A DNA stretch of 39,987 nucleotides, from NCBI GenBank assembly GCA_024695725.1, contig JAILHQ010000035.1, positions 1 through 39,987 on the forward strand, written 5' to 3'. Within the stretch, counting starts at the first letter, position 1. Each line of letters begins with the position of its first letter. Both the position numbers and the translations under genes were made by a program. Of this stretch, positions 15,554 to 24,092 are shown one piece after another. The notes below the pieces were generated by a model. The model worked only from the letters and a program-made list of their open reading frames with translations, ran no database searches and was not told the DNA's origin. This stretch comes from Cyanobacteria bacterium RUI128 (GTDB lineage Bacteria; Cyanobacteriota; Vampirovibrionia; Gastranaerophilales; Gastranaerophilaceae).

Positions 15554-16951
15554 ATGATTTGTTTAGAAGAAGAAAAAAGACTTACGGATGCAGAGATTAA
15601 AGAATTGGATGCTGAATATGATTCTTACGGAGATACTGTTCACTATTCACCGGATCCCAAAGTTTTTGCAGGTTGTGAAGGGTCTTACATGTATGACTCA
15701 AATGACACACCTTATTTAGATTTACAGATGATGTATTCTGCTTGTAACTTCGGTTACAGAAACCAAAGAATTAACGATGCAATTTTGGACCAAATGAACA
15801 CAATGCCACAACTTTGTCCAAAATTTTTATATGATTACAAACCAATGTTAGCTAAGAAAATGGCTGATATGAACTATAAGAGATTTGGTGAAAAAGGAAG
15901 AATCCACTTCAACGTCGGTGGTGCACAGGCAAACGAAGATGCACTCAAGGTAATCAGAAACTATACCGGCCGTAACGCAGTATTTGCATTCCAGGGTGGT
16001 TACCACGGAAGAACCATCGGTGCAACCTGTATGACATCTTCTTTCCGTTACAGAGAGAAATATGGTCACTTCGGGGACAGAGCTCAGTTTATTCCGTTCC
16101 CTTATTGCTTCCGTTGTCCTTACGGCATGAAATGTGATTCTTGTAACCATTTCTGCGTAAAACAAGTAGCAAAAATGTTTGAAAGTGAATACAATTCATA
16201 CTACGATCCTAAGACAGGCGAATGCGAATTTAAGGCATTCTACTGCGAACCTATCTTAGGTACCGGCGGATATATTAATCCACCTGAATGGTATTTCAGA
16301 GAATTAAAACAAATACTTGATGAACACAACATTATGTTCTGTGTTGACGAAGTTCAGATGGGTATGTTCAGAACAGGTAAGCTTTGGGCAATTGAAAACT
16401 ATGGTGTTACACCTGATATCATGTCATTTGCTAAATCTATTACAAATGGTATGAACCCGCTTGCAGGTTTCTGGGCAAGAGAAAAATTTATTGCACCTGA
16501 TGTATTTACACCGGGTTCTGCTCACTCTACATACTGTTCTAACCCTATGGGTGTAAGAGCTGCTTATGAAGTTATGAGCATAGTTGAGGAAGATGAAAAA
16601 CAACTCGAACACGATATCCCTATTAAGTCTGCAAGATTTATGAACGGATTAAAATACTTACAATCTAAATATAAATCTATCGGAGATGTTGACGGTATCG
16701 GTTTCGCATTAAGAATGGAATTAACTCAGGAAGACGGTATTACACCAAACAGAAAGTTATGTGATGCTTTACAGGAAGAAGGTCTGAAGGGCGACTTGTC
16801 ATACAACGGCAAGAAGTGCGGTCTTGTTCTTAACAATGGCGGTTTCTACAAGAATATTATCACTCTTGTTCCGCAATTGTACATTTCTAATGATGAAATC
16901 GATATGGCTATCGATTTGTTCGATCAGTTGTTCAGCAGATTGGATAAATAA
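15554..16951 (+). CDS. Class III pyridoxal-phosphate aminotransferase with a cysteine-rich insertion
   Basis: This is a fold-type I, class III (omega-amino acid/GABA/ornithine-type) aminotransferase of 465 residues. Seen: the PLP ring-stacking FQGGYHGRT (147-153), D265 in CVDEVQMGMFRTGK, and the Schiff-base lysine K294 in SFAKSITNGMNPLAG. The insertion PFPYCFRCPYGMKCDSC places cysteines at 185, 188, 194, 197 and 201. Similar Cys-bearing insertions occur in some GABA-type aminotransferases of archaea and anaerobes. They could bind metal, but this is unproven. The substrate is probably an amine or omega-amino acid. GAGGG lies 7 bases before the ATG. It heads an operon with hydrolase, membrane protein and phosphatase genes, divergent from marR. 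Confidence 0.93.
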   Translation: MICLEEEKRLTDAEIKELDAEYDSYGDTVHYSPDPKVFAGCEGSYMYDSNDTPYLDLQMMYSACNFGYRNQRINDAILDQMNTMPQLCPKFLYDYKPMLAKKMADMNYKRFGEKGRIHFNVGGAQANEDALKVIRNYTGRNAVFAFQGGYHGRTIGATCMTSSFRYREKYGHFGDRAQFIPFPYCFRCPYGMKCDSCNHFCVKQVAKMFESEYNSYYDPKTGECEFKAFYCEPILGTGGYINPPEWYFRELKQILDEHNIMFCVDEVQMGMFRTGKLWAIENYGVTPDIMSFAKSITNGMNPLAGFWAREKFIAPDVFTPGSAHSTYCSNPMGVRAAYEVMSIVEEDEKQLEHDIPIKSARFMNGLKYLQSKYKSIGDVDGIGFALRMELTQEDGITPNRKLCDALQEEGLKGDLSYNGKKCGLVLNNGGFYKNIITLVPQLYISNDEIDMAIDLFDQLFSRLDK

Positions 16952-16953
16952 TA

Positions 16954-17781
16954 GTGTCATTAGACTTTGAACTATTAAATGAGGATAGAACTACGAGTCG
17001 TGCCGTGTTGTTATTTCACGGCATGACTGGTAGTCCGTACGAGATGAAAAAGTACGGACAGTATTTGTGTTCTTTAGGTTATGATGTTTTTTGCGACTGT
17101 TTACCCGGACACGGAGATAAGGTAGAAGAAATCTACACCGTATCCTATAAAGATTGGCTCAACCATGCATACAACAGGTTTGAAGAGCTCAGGGGTAAAT
17201 ATGATGAAGTGTATTTATCAGGATTATGTTTAGGGGCGGTTTTAGCACTTGCAATCGCTGAAAAATACCCTAATCAGGTTGACGGTATTATTGCACTCTC
17301 AACAACCCTCTTCCTTGACGGTTGGAGATTGCCTTGGTACAAAGTGCTTATTCCTATCGGACTTTCCACCATTGACAGATTTTATTATACATATCCTGAA
17401 TGTGAACCGTACGGAATCAAGAATATTAAAACAAGACGAATTGTTAGCAAACTACTTGAAAAAAGCGACGTTGGAATGGTTGATTTCCCTATGACATGTA
17501 TATTTGAATTACTTAAACTTTCAAGACATGTCAGAAATAAAAAATTACTGAGAAAAATAAACACACCTATTTTGTTTATTCACTCTAAAGAAGATGACCT
17601 TACAAGTCCGAGAAGCGCACACGTCGTATATAATGAGATATCTTCAGCAGATAAAAATATGATTATTCTCAACGACAGTTATCATATGGTTTTGTATGAT
17701 AACGAGAAGGATTTTGTATTTGAAACTGCGGGAAACTTTTTAAATTCGCACTCAAAAGTTAAGGAGTGTGTTCCATGTTAG
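16954..17781 (+). CDS. Alpha/beta hydrolase (Est30-like) with Cys in place of the nucleophile Ser
   Basis: The 275-residue protein follows the plan of Est30-type carboxylesterases and monoacylglycerol lipases: oxyanion loop FHGMTGSPYEM (21-31), PGHGDK, a nucleophile elbow, an acid in HSKEDDLTSP (D215) and a catalytic His in DSYHMVLYD (H244). The elbow reads G90-L-C92-L-G94, so the usual Ser is Cys. Thiol nucleophiles in this fold are known in dienelactone hydrolase (G-x-C-x-G) and PHA synthase, where they suit thioester or acyl-transfer chemistry. No signal peptide is seen. GTG start, two bases after the aminotransferase stop, with only a weak ribosome site, so translation is likely coupled. 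It overlaps the next gene by 7 bases. Confidence 0.9.
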   Translation: MSLDFELLNEDRTTSRAVLLFHGMTGSPYEMKKYGQYLCSLGYDVFCDCLPGHGDKVEEIYTVSYKDWLNHAYNRFEELRGKYDEVYLSGLCLGAVLALAIAEKYPNQVDGIIALSTTLFLDGWRLPWYKVLIPIGLSTIDRFYYTYPECEPYGIKNIKTRRIVSKLLEKSDVGMVDFPMTCIFELLKLSRHVRNKKLLRKINTPILFIHSKEDDLTSPRSAHVVYNEISSADKNMIILNDSYHMVLYDNEKDFVFETAGNFLNSHSKVKECVPC

Positions 17782-18107
17782 TAACAATCATCAGATATAT
17801 ATTTGTTATTAATGCTGTTCTTCTCGGCTCAATGATTGTTTACGGCAAACTTTTTGTTTTCAAAAAGAAGAAACCGCAGTTTGTATCTGACTATTGCGCA
17901 ACAATAGCAGGTTTAATCGGAGCATATTCTCTGCTGTCAATAGCTTTGGCGTGGTTCTTGCCGGGTACTAACGCAAAACTTCTTATGCTTGGCTTTGCGG
18001 TAGCACCTTTCTTAATCGGGTTATTGGCAAGCTATCACACAGAAAAATATTATACGGCAGTTCAGGTTATTCTTATTGCACTGAGCGCAGCATTTGTTTT
18101 ATCATAA
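17775..18107 (+). CDS. Small integral membrane protein, about three to four helices
   Basis: I do not recognise this 110-residue protein. Hydrophobic segments lie at about residues 2-24 (VTIIRYIFVINAVLLGSMIV), 42-62 (ATIAGLIGAYSLLSIALAWF), 67-85 (LMLGFAVAPFLIGLLAS) and 92-109 (AVQVILIALSAAFVLS), with a basic loop FKKKKPQ after the first. Start chosen at ATG 17775 because AAGGAG lies 8 bases upstream; an in-frame GTG at 17766 is less likely. The overlap with the hydrolase gene and the close spacing to the HAD gene place it firmly in the aminotransferase operon, where it may anchor or transport the product. Confidence 0.82.
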   Translation: MLVTIIRYIFVINAVLLGSMIVYGKLFVFKKKKPQFVSDYCATIAGLIGAYSLLSIALAWFLPGTNAKLLMLGFAVAPFLIGLLASYHTEKYYTAVQVILIALSAAFVLS

Positions 18108-18116
18108 GGTTTTTAA

Positions 18117-18827
18117 ATGAATTATGTATTTTTAGATTTTGACGGAGTCTTGTTTGACACACTAAGAGAAGCATATATATTATGCCGATATGCGTATGAC
18201 GGAACAGACTATTTTGAGCCGGTAAATGAAGAAGAGTACAAAAAATTATACAGATACAAATTTCTTGTTTATAACTCATGGCACTACTATTACCTTATGT
18301 CACTGATAAGGCAAAACCTGACAGACAGTGAACTTATAGCCGAATACAAAAAGCTTTTAAACAACAGGGATACAAAAGCCGAAAAATTATTTGACGAAAA
18401 ATATTATTCAGCAAGAAAAGATTTAATGGAAAACCATCACGATTTTTGGGATAAACTTGAAAGCCCGTTCCAGTTTTTCTATGAACTGAAACAGCACACA
18501 GATGGATTACATACCCCGATAGTGTCAAAAAAGAACAAAAAAGCTATCATATACAGACTTTCTCAATACGGATTAAACCTTGACGAAAACCAGATTTTCG
18601 GGAAAGATGAACTTGAAGGTTACGCAACAAAAGCTGATTTTATTGCTGAATATATAAATATAAACCGAATAAATAGGGCTTATTTCATTGACGACAATTC
18701 CAATAATCTGAAGCCTTGCGAAAAATTCCCTGAAATAACACCGCTTCTTGCCGGATGGGGAAATATTGCAATCGAAGAAAAAGGGTTAAGTTATAACGAA
18801 ATAATAAACATAATATTCAAAAATTAA
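18117..18827 (+). CDS. HAD-superfamily hydrolase, last gene of the aminotransferase operon
   Basis: The 236-residue protein begins with HAD motif I, YVFLDFDGVLFDT (nucleophile D8), has a long helical cap region (about 20-120), motif II near HTPIVSKKNKK with a Ser and Lys, and motif IV as AYFIDDNSNN. This is the layout of phosphoglycolate phosphatase-like enzymes with a cap between motifs I and II, though sequence is too divergent to assign a substrate. It begins 9 bases after the membrane-protein gene, so it is part of the same transcript. Its stop codon abuts a GGGGTAAAT repeat array that also covers the stop of the convergent nadK. Confidence 0.85.
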   Translation: MNYVFLDFDGVLFDTLREAYILCRYAYDGTDYFEPVNEEEYKKLYRYKFLVYNSWHYYYLMSLIRQNLTDSELIAEYKKLLNNRDTKAEKLFDEKYYSARKDLMENHHDFWDKLESPFQFFYELKQHTDGLHTPIVSKKNKKAIIYRLSQYGLNLDENQIFGKDELEGYATKADFIAEYININRINRAYFIDDNSNNLKPCEKFPEITPLLAGWGNIAIEEKGLSYNEIINIIFKN

Positions 18828-18868
18828 ATATTTACCCCTGAATATTTACCCCTGAATATTTACCCCTA
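18828..18868. repeat. 14-bp tandem repeat array at the convergent ends of the HAD gene and nadK
   Basis: ATATTTACCCCTGA occurs at 18828-18841 and 18842-18855, and a third unit begins at 18856 and runs into the nadK stop codon at 18866-18868. On the minus strand the core reads GGGGTAAATATTCA. Other arrays or single copies of GGGGTAAAT lie at 19705, 22939, 34481 and 36371. Confidence 0.9.
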
Positions 18869-19663
18869 CCCCTCAGATATCGGAGAGACACCCCAATTCA
18901 GTTTGTTTCTTAAAATCGGGTAAAAATTATAATCTTTTGGGAAAGCGAGTTTTGCCCTGTATTCATATTGTTCAATAGTAACTTCTTTTAGTTCGGTTAT
19001 TTTTTCCTGTCCGTCAGCCGAGACGTCAAGAACATCTTCAGTACTTTTGATAACTATTTTTTCCGTTGCAGGTACGACAAGAGGTCTTGCTGTCATAGTA
19101 TGTGCACAAATAGGCACAATGACCATTGCTTCAAGCCTTGGGTAAACAATCGGACCGCCTGCAGACAAACCGTATGCGGTTGAGCCTGTCGGAGTTGCAA
19201 CTATTATCCCGTCTGCAATATAATCACTAACCAGTTTATCGTTTATATACAAATTAAACTTTGAAGTTCTTATGGAAGAATGACCTTTTACCACAAAATC
19301 ATTGAGAGCAGTAAGGTTCGCAGATTTCAGCATCAGACGATCTCTAACCTTATAATCTTCGTGTTTAATAATATCCCCTAACGATTTTGCATCAGAATGT
19401 GTAATCAAAGATAAAAAACCGAGTCGCCCTGCATTGATACCCATAACCGGAGTAGCAGACTTTGCATAAAATCTTGACGACTTCAAAACGGTTCCGTCAC
19501 CGCCCACTGCACAAACCAAATCATAGCCCTGCTTAAGATTATCTATATCCAATAAGTCGTATTTTATACCGTTTTCGCCTAAATTTGACTTTATCGAATC
19601 TATAACCTTCTCAGTAGATGAAGCTTTTCTGTTTATAACAACTGCAAGTTTTTTTGTCATCAT
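18866..19663 (-). CDS. nadK: NAD kinase
   Basis: This enzyme phosphorylates NAD to NADP with ATP (or polyphosphate in some relatives). The 265-residue product shows the family signatures: AVGGDGTVLKSSR (52-64) with the catalytic Asp in GGDGT, GRLGFLS, ALNDFVVKG, and IVATPTGSTAYGLSAGGPIV. Length is slightly below the usual 280-300. Two ATGs are adjacent (19663 and 19660); AAAGG lies 3 and 6 bases upstream respectively, so the second may be the one used. It is the last of three genes on the minus strand (UPF0173, TPR protein, nadK). The gene ends TAG-GGG-TAA, a double in-frame stop made by the 14-bp repeat. Confidence 0.97.
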   Translation of the reverse strand: MMTKKLAVVINRKASSTEKVIDSIKSNLGENGIKYDLLDIDNLKQGYDLVCAVGGDGTVLKSSRFYAKSATPVMGINAGRLGFLSLITHSDAKSLGDIIKHEDYKVRDRLMLKSANLTALNDFVVKGHSSIRTSKFNLYINDKLVSDYIADGIIVATPTGSTAYGLSAGGPIVYPRLEAMVIVPICAHTMTARPLVVPATEKIVIKSTEDVLDVSADGQEKITELKEVTIEQYEYRAKLAFPKDYNFYPILRNKLNWGVSPISEG

Positions 19664-19704
19664 TAACCTTTCATAATCTGCGCAACGGATAAATAATTAC
19701 ATAA

Positions 19705-19722
19705 TTTACCCCTTTACCCCTA
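19705..19722. repeat. Two 8-bp TTTACCCC units over a stop codon
   Basis: TTTACCCC at 19705-19712 and 19713-19720, followed by TA. The last bases supply the TAG stop (19722 down to 19720) of the 820-residue TPR gene, giving TAG-GGG-TAA in frame. Confidence 0.85.
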
Positions 19723-22182
19723 ACCGACGTTTTTGTAGTTTATCATCATTTTCTTAGAGTGCATCATATATTTTTTTGTTTCCTCATTTTCAGGATTCAG
19801 GTCATACGCTTTTGAAAAATCAAGATATGCCTTCGGGAAATCCTGAAGCATATAATATGCCATACCACGATTATAATAAGCACGTTCATCGTTAGAGTCA
19901 ATATTTATAACCTTTGTACAATCTTCAATAGCGCCTGCATAATCTTTGACAACACATCTCAAAGCACCTCTGTTTGTAAGCGCCTTCAGATGGTCAGGGT
20001 TTATGGAAAGTGCCTTATTATAATCTCTTAATGCCAATTCTTTATTATTTAATTTGTACGCAAGCACCCCTCTGTTATAGTATGCATCAGCATCAGTCTG
20101 ACAGATTAAAATTGCACTGTTCATATCTTCAAGTGCTTTTTTATCTTTGCCGTCTTTTGCATACAAAAGTCCTCTTGCAACATACGCCTGATAGCATTTA
20201 GGGTTAAAATCTATGGCCTTTGTATAATTGATTATTGCAGAACCTGTGTTATTTAACTGTTCTTCAATAACAGCCTTATTGAAATACAATTTTGAATCAT
20301 CCGGTTTGTAAGATATTGCCTTTGTGAAATCCTTAACCGCACCTGCCAGATCATTCAGTTCATATTTTGCAATTCCTCGGTTGTAATATATATCAGATGC
20401 TCTGTGAGCGTATGTAAGAGCAATTGTGTAATCTCCGATTGCCCCCTGATAATCTTTATTCTTCATTTTCAACAGTGCTCTGCTGTTATACCCCTGAACA
20501 TTCTTCGGATCCAGTTCCAAAAGTTTTGTATAATCAGCCATTGCCTTTTCGCTGTTACCCGATTTTTCATATGCATAAGCTCGGTTTACGTAATTCTCTT
20601 TTATTGTTTTATCCAGCGCAATACTCTTTGTAAAGTATGTGATTGCCGATTTATAATTATCAAGTTTTAAATAATCAACACCTATTGAATACAAAATCGG
20701 GGCATCACTGCTTGTAAGTACAAGCGCCTTATTGTAGTGAGAAATAGCCTTTTCGTACTCTTTTTGCTTATCATACATGCCTGCAAGCGCAAGATGTGCC
20801 TCAGGATCATTTCCGTTAAGTTCAGTCAGCATCTCATAGTCATCCAGTGCAGCCTTTTGGTTATCAATTTTTTCATACGCAACAGCTCTGTTTACAAGTG
20901 CATCTTTTGACTTCGGATTGATTTCCAGCGCCTTTGTATAATCTTCTATTGCGCCGTTATAATCTTTCTGTTTCTCAAATTTTATAGCCCCTCTGAGAAC
21001 ATATGAATAATCTGATTCATTCAGATAAAGCGCACGTTTTATATCTTTAAGCGCATCCTCTGTTTTATCAAGGTTTTTCTCAGCTATTGCCCTTGCATAA
21101 TACGCTTTTTCGTACATCGGCTTAAACTCTAAAATCTGATTACACTCTTCCAAAGCCTCTTTGTACATATTACATTTAAGATAATGTTCAGCCCTTAGAT
21201 AGTATAAATCAATGTTTGAATTATTTTTCTTGATTCGTGCATTAATAAGTTCAAGTTCTTTTTCAGCCTGCGCAGCTTTTGCTTCTTTTTCTGCTTTTGC
21301 AAGCTCTTCTGCTTTCTGGGCTTCAGTTTTTACGACTTCTTCTTTTTCGTTTTCGGCAGAAGTTTCCGCAGCCTGTTCACTAACCTCCTGTTTTGCAGTT
21401 TCAACAATCTGTTCTTCCACTTTTTCAGTCTGTTCATTCGGCATCACAAAAGACATTTCTGAAACAGGCACCACCTGAGAAATAGCGTTTGACACGGCTT
21501 CCGACTGAACAGGTTCAGTCTCTTCCACATGTGTATATTCGCCAATATCAGTAACAAGTTCTTCTTCATCAAATCCCTTCACTGAGGATATTGCAGACAA
21601 ATTGGCCTCAACCGCATCAGGCTGTTTTACAGGTTTCGGTTTCACATCAGCTGATGTCTTTTCAGGTTCCATCTGTATAGATTTATATTTTTCTGATTCA
21701 TCAAGATTCAGCCCTATCTCCTTTGGAATCTTTTTCTCCTGTTTTACCTGTGTCTGCTGTGCACGAGGACATATAACTAACTCATCCTGTTCTTCTGCAT
21801 TTGCCGTAAATGTAATTTTTTCTTGCTTTACGCTGTCTTTACTCGAATATCCGTCATAAAAGTTATAATCATCATCAGAATATATTCTGCGGGAATAATC
21901 TGAAAAAGAAAGTATATCATACTCATCCTGAGGGTTATAACTACCCAGCCCTGAAAAGGATCTGTTAATATAAAACCTTTCTGTATCATTTGTTATATCA
22001 ACAAACGGTAATACATAATTGTCATACCACGCATAACTCTCATCAAGAATATCGACACAAGGCGCGATATACTCAAAATTCTTCACTTCCTGAAGATCAG
22101 GTTTCTTTGCATAACCGTTTTGCTGAACCAAAAGCAACAATGCAAACAATAACAAATATTTATTAAATCTTTTTATTTTCAT
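19720..22182 (-). CDS. Large exported TPR-repeat protein
   Basis: The 820-residue protein has a signal peptide (MKIKRFNKYLLLFALLLLVQ, cleavage probably after NGYA). A low-complexity Glu/Lys/Val-rich region follows (about 120-320, with EELAKAEKEAKAAQAEKE predicted coiled coil). From about residue 325 to the end come roughly 13-14 TPR units with the usual W/Y-x2-L/Y-G/A-x3-Y-x8-A-x4-P pattern (YNRGVLAYKLNNKELALRD, YYNRGMAYYMLQDFPKAYLD). It should be periplasmic or surface-exposed and act as a protein-protein scaffold; partner unknown. AGGTAAG precedes the ATG. It begins 7 bases after the UPF0173 gene ends and is followed by nadK, so all three are probably one transcript. Confidence 0.93.
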   Translation of the reverse strand: MKIKRFNKYLLLFALLLLVQQNGYAKKPDLQEVKNFEYIAPCVDILDESYAWYDNYVLPFVDITNDTERFYINRSFSGLGSYNPQDEYDILSFSDYSRRIYSDDDYNFYDGYSSKDSVKQEKITFTANAEEQDELVICPRAQQTQVKQEKKIPKEIGLNLDESEKYKSIQMEPEKTSADVKPKPVKQPDAVEANLSAISSVKGFDEEELVTDIGEYTHVEETEPVQSEAVSNAISQVVPVSEMSFVMPNEQTEKVEEQIVETAKQEVSEQAAETSAENEKEEVVKTEAQKAEELAKAEKEAKAAQAEKELELINARIKKNNSNIDLYYLRAEHYLKCNMYKEALEECNQILEFKPMYEKAYYARAIAEKNLDKTEDALKDIKRALYLNESDYSYVLRGAIKFEKQKDYNGAIEDYTKALEINPKSKDALVNRAVAYEKIDNQKAALDDYEMLTELNGNDPEAHLALAGMYDKQKEYEKAISHYNKALVLTSSDAPILYSIGVDYLKLDNYKSAITYFTKSIALDKTIKENYVNRAYAYEKSGNSEKAMADYTKLLELDPKNVQGYNSRALLKMKNKDYQGAIGDYTIALTYAHRASDIYYNRGIAKYELNDLAGAVKDFTKAISYKPDDSKLYFNKAVIEEQLNNTGSAIINYTKAIDFNPKCYQAYVARGLLYAKDGKDKKALEDMNSAILICQTDADAYYNRGVLAYKLNNKELALRDYNKALSINPDHLKALTNRGALRCVVKDYAGAIEDCTKVINIDSNDERAYYNRGMAYYMLQDFPKAYLDFSKAYDLNPENEETKKYMMHSKKMMINYKNVG

Positions 22183-22189
22183 AACTTAC

Positions 22190-22852
22190 CTATAATTTTA
22201 CAGATTCTTCTATTTTTAAAACCAAAGGTGTTTTCCCTTGTGCCGATATACCGTTTTTAAACCCTTCAACATCAGCATTTATCTGAGGGAAAGTATTGTA
22301 ATGCATTGGAACAACCGTTTTTGCTCCAATCCACTCAGAGGCAATAACCGCATTTTCAACATCCATTGTATAATGTCCGCCTATCGGCAATATTGCAACA
22401 TCAGGCTTATACACCTCGTTTAACACTTTCATCTCTGAATTAAGACAGGTATCGCCCGCGTGAAATATTCTCTTACCCTCTATCTCAAACAAATATCCGA
22501 CAGGACATCCAGTATATGTCCCGTCATCAGCAGAACTTGAATGAAACGCAGGAAGCGCTATAACACGTCCCCAGTCATAGGTTACCCAGCCGCCTAAAGA
22601 AATACCGTTAACATTTACACCGTATCTTGCACAGTATTTTGCAAGTTCAAACACAGCCGTAATCAATGCCCCTGTTTGAGATGCTATCTGAGGAGCCTTT
22701 CCTAAATGGTCAGCGTGACCATGGGTTACAAATATATCCGTTGTACCTGAATAATCATAACCCTGACATTTAACAAGGAACGGATCAACTAATATTTTAC
22801 TTCCTTTTGTCTCTATTTCAAAAGCACTGTGACCTAAATATTTTAATTTCAT
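22190..22852 (-). CDS. UPF0173 metal-dependent hydrolase (metallo-beta-lactamase fold)
   Basis: The 220-residue protein is a compact member of the metallo-beta-lactamase superfamily, UPF0173/YtkL type. Metal ligands are in THGHADHLG (43-51), in the His of PAFHSSS, in FHAGDT and in the late VVPMHYNTFPQI. These are the standard five motifs of the fold. The opening MKLKYLGHSAFEIE and the DVAILPIGGHYTMD segment are characteristic of this family. The physiological substrate is unknown. GGAGC lies before the ATG. First gene of the three-gene minus-strand unit with the TPR protein and nadK; the reason for this grouping is not apparent. Confidence 0.94.
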   Translation of the reverse strand: MKLKYLGHSAFEIETKGSKILVDPFLVKCQGYDYSGTTDIFVTHGHADHLGKAPQIASQTGALITAVFELAKYCARYGVNVNGISLGGWVTYDWGRVIALPAFHSSSADDGTYTGCPVGYLFEIEGKRIFHAGDTCLNSEMKVLNEVYKPDVAILPIGGHYTMDVENAVIASEWIGAKTVVPMHYNTFPQINADVEGFKNGISAQGKTPLVLKIEESVKL

Positions 22853-22938
22853 TTTAAGCTCCTGTGATTTGTGATACCTGTTTATTTCTATATATAAATT
22901 TTACCATTCACAAAAATAAAATACAAAGGGTTAGAAGG

Positions 22939-22980
22939 GGGTAAATGTATAGAGGTAAATGTATAAGGGTAAATGGGATA
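22939..22980. repeat. Three 14-bp GGGTAAATG tandem repeats upstream of ribD
   Basis: Units 22939-22952, 22953-22966 and 22967-22980 (GGGTAAATGTATAG, AGGTAAATGTATAA, GGGTAAATGGGATA). The period is 14 bases, as at 18828. They cover the region where the -35 of the ribD promoter should lie. Confidence 0.85.
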
Positions 22981-22988
22981 AATATTCA

Positions 22989-22997
22989 TGCTAAAAT
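22989..22997 (+). promoter_or_regulatory. Extended -10 promoter of ribD, predicting a leaderless mRNA
   Basis: TGC-TAAAAT, an extended -10 element, ends 6 bases before the ATG at 23004. There is no -35 match and no ribosome site. Confidence 0.6.
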
Positions 22998-23003
22998 ATT
23001 AGT

Positions 23004-24059
23004 ATGAGCAACGATTATGAGAAGTTAATGCGCAAATGCCTTTCACTTGCTAAAAAGGGGAAAGGGAAAACATCTCCAAACCCAATGGTAGGGTGTGTCG
23101 TTTTGGATAAAAATGACAATATTATCTCAACAGGTTACCATCACAAATACGGAGAAAATCACGCAGAACGTGACGCTCTTTTAAAATTAAAAAACGGAGA
23201 AGAAAAAGGAGGAACACTGATTGTAAATCTCGAACCTTGTTCACACTTTGGCAAAACTCCGCCTTGCGCTGATCTTATAATTGAAAGAGGAATAAAACGG
23301 GTTGTTATAGGCTGCAAAGACAATAACCCAAAAGTTAACGGCGGAGGAATAAAGAAACTTAAAGCTGCAAATATTGAAATAGTTTCAGGCGTGCTTGAGA
23401 ACGAATGCAGAAAACTTAATGAAGTGTTTTTCACAGATGTTGAGCAAAAACGAACTTTTGTTGCCCTAAAAACCGCAACGACCATAGACGGAAAAATCTC
23501 TTCAGCCAACGGTAATTCAAAATGGATAACCTCAGAGAAATCAAGGATTTACGGGAAGAAATTAAGAACCTATTATGATGCAATTCTGACAAGTTCTAAC
23601 ACAGTTATTGCAGACAACCCGACAATGAAGCATAAAACGAAAATAATTCTGGACAGAGAACTTAAAACGAATTTTTCATCAAACATATACAAATCAGGAA
23701 AAATAATACTTGTAACAAATAAAACCGAAACAGTGAAAAACATACCGAATAACGTTAGAATAATTGATTGCAAAACAAAAAATAATGAGTTTGACCTAAA
23801 GGAATTACTAAAAAAACTGTATGCACTTGGAATAAAATCAGTCTTTGTTGAAGGCGGGGGAAAACTTGGAGGAAGTTTTATAAGAGAAGAACTCCCCGAC
23901 AAGATATACCATTTTATTGCACCGAAAGTGCTAAATGATAACAGCGGCAAAAGCTGTTTTGACGGGGATAACATTATGAAAATTTCCGGCTGCAAAAACT
24001 TTAAAACCGAAAATGTTAAACAACTCGGAGACGATATATTGGTAACATACACAAACTAA
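23004..24059 (+). CDS. ribD: Bifunctional riboflavin biosynthesis deaminase/reductase
   Basis: RibD deaminates the GTP-derived pyrimidine and then reduces its ribosyl side chain with NADPH in riboflavin synthesis. The 351-residue protein has an N-terminal CDA-type deaminase domain (zinc site H53-A-E55 and PCSHFGKTPPC, 78-88, preceded by SPNPMVGCV) and a C-terminal reductase domain from about 150 (ALKTATTIDGKISSANGNSKWIT, then VFVEGGGKLGGSFI). Length is normal for the fused enzyme. No other rib genes are nearby and no FMN riboswitch is visible, so it is a lone copy. It has a predicted leaderless start. It ends in a strong terminator shared with the convergent gene. Confidence 0.96.
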   Translation: MSNDYEKLMRKCLSLAKKGKGKTSPNPMVGCVVLDKNDNIISTGYHHKYGENHAERDALLKLKNGEEKGGTLIVNLEPCSHFGKTPPCADLIIERGIKRVVIGCKDNNPKVNGGGIKKLKAANIEIVSGVLENECRKLNEVFFTDVEQKRTFVALKTATTIDGKISSANGNSKWITSEKSRIYGKKLRTYYDAILTSSNTVIADNPTMKHKTKIILDRELKTNFSSNIYKSGKIILVTNKTETVKNIPNNVRIIDCKTKNNEFDLKELLKKLYALGIKSVFVEGGGKLGGSFIREELPDKIYHFIAPKVLNDNSGKSCFDGDNIMKISGCKNFKTENVKQLGDDILVTYTN

Positions 24060-24088
24060 AAGACACCCGAACGGGTGTCTTTTAGTTT
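24053..24088. terminator. Very strong bidirectional terminator between ribD and paralog A
   Basis: A perfect palindrome with 17-base arms (AAACTAAAAGACACCCG and its complement, two central bases). It overlaps the end of ribD and gives T-rich tracts on both strands. The same AAGACACCC stem recurs after paralog B at 25849. Confidence 0.93.
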
Positions 24089-24092
24089 ATAT

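Noticed and set aside
21212..21859. Plus-strand ORFs rich in Ser, Ala and Cys inside the TPR gene
   Set aside because: Antisense shadows of the Glu/Lys-rich region of a clear TPR protein.
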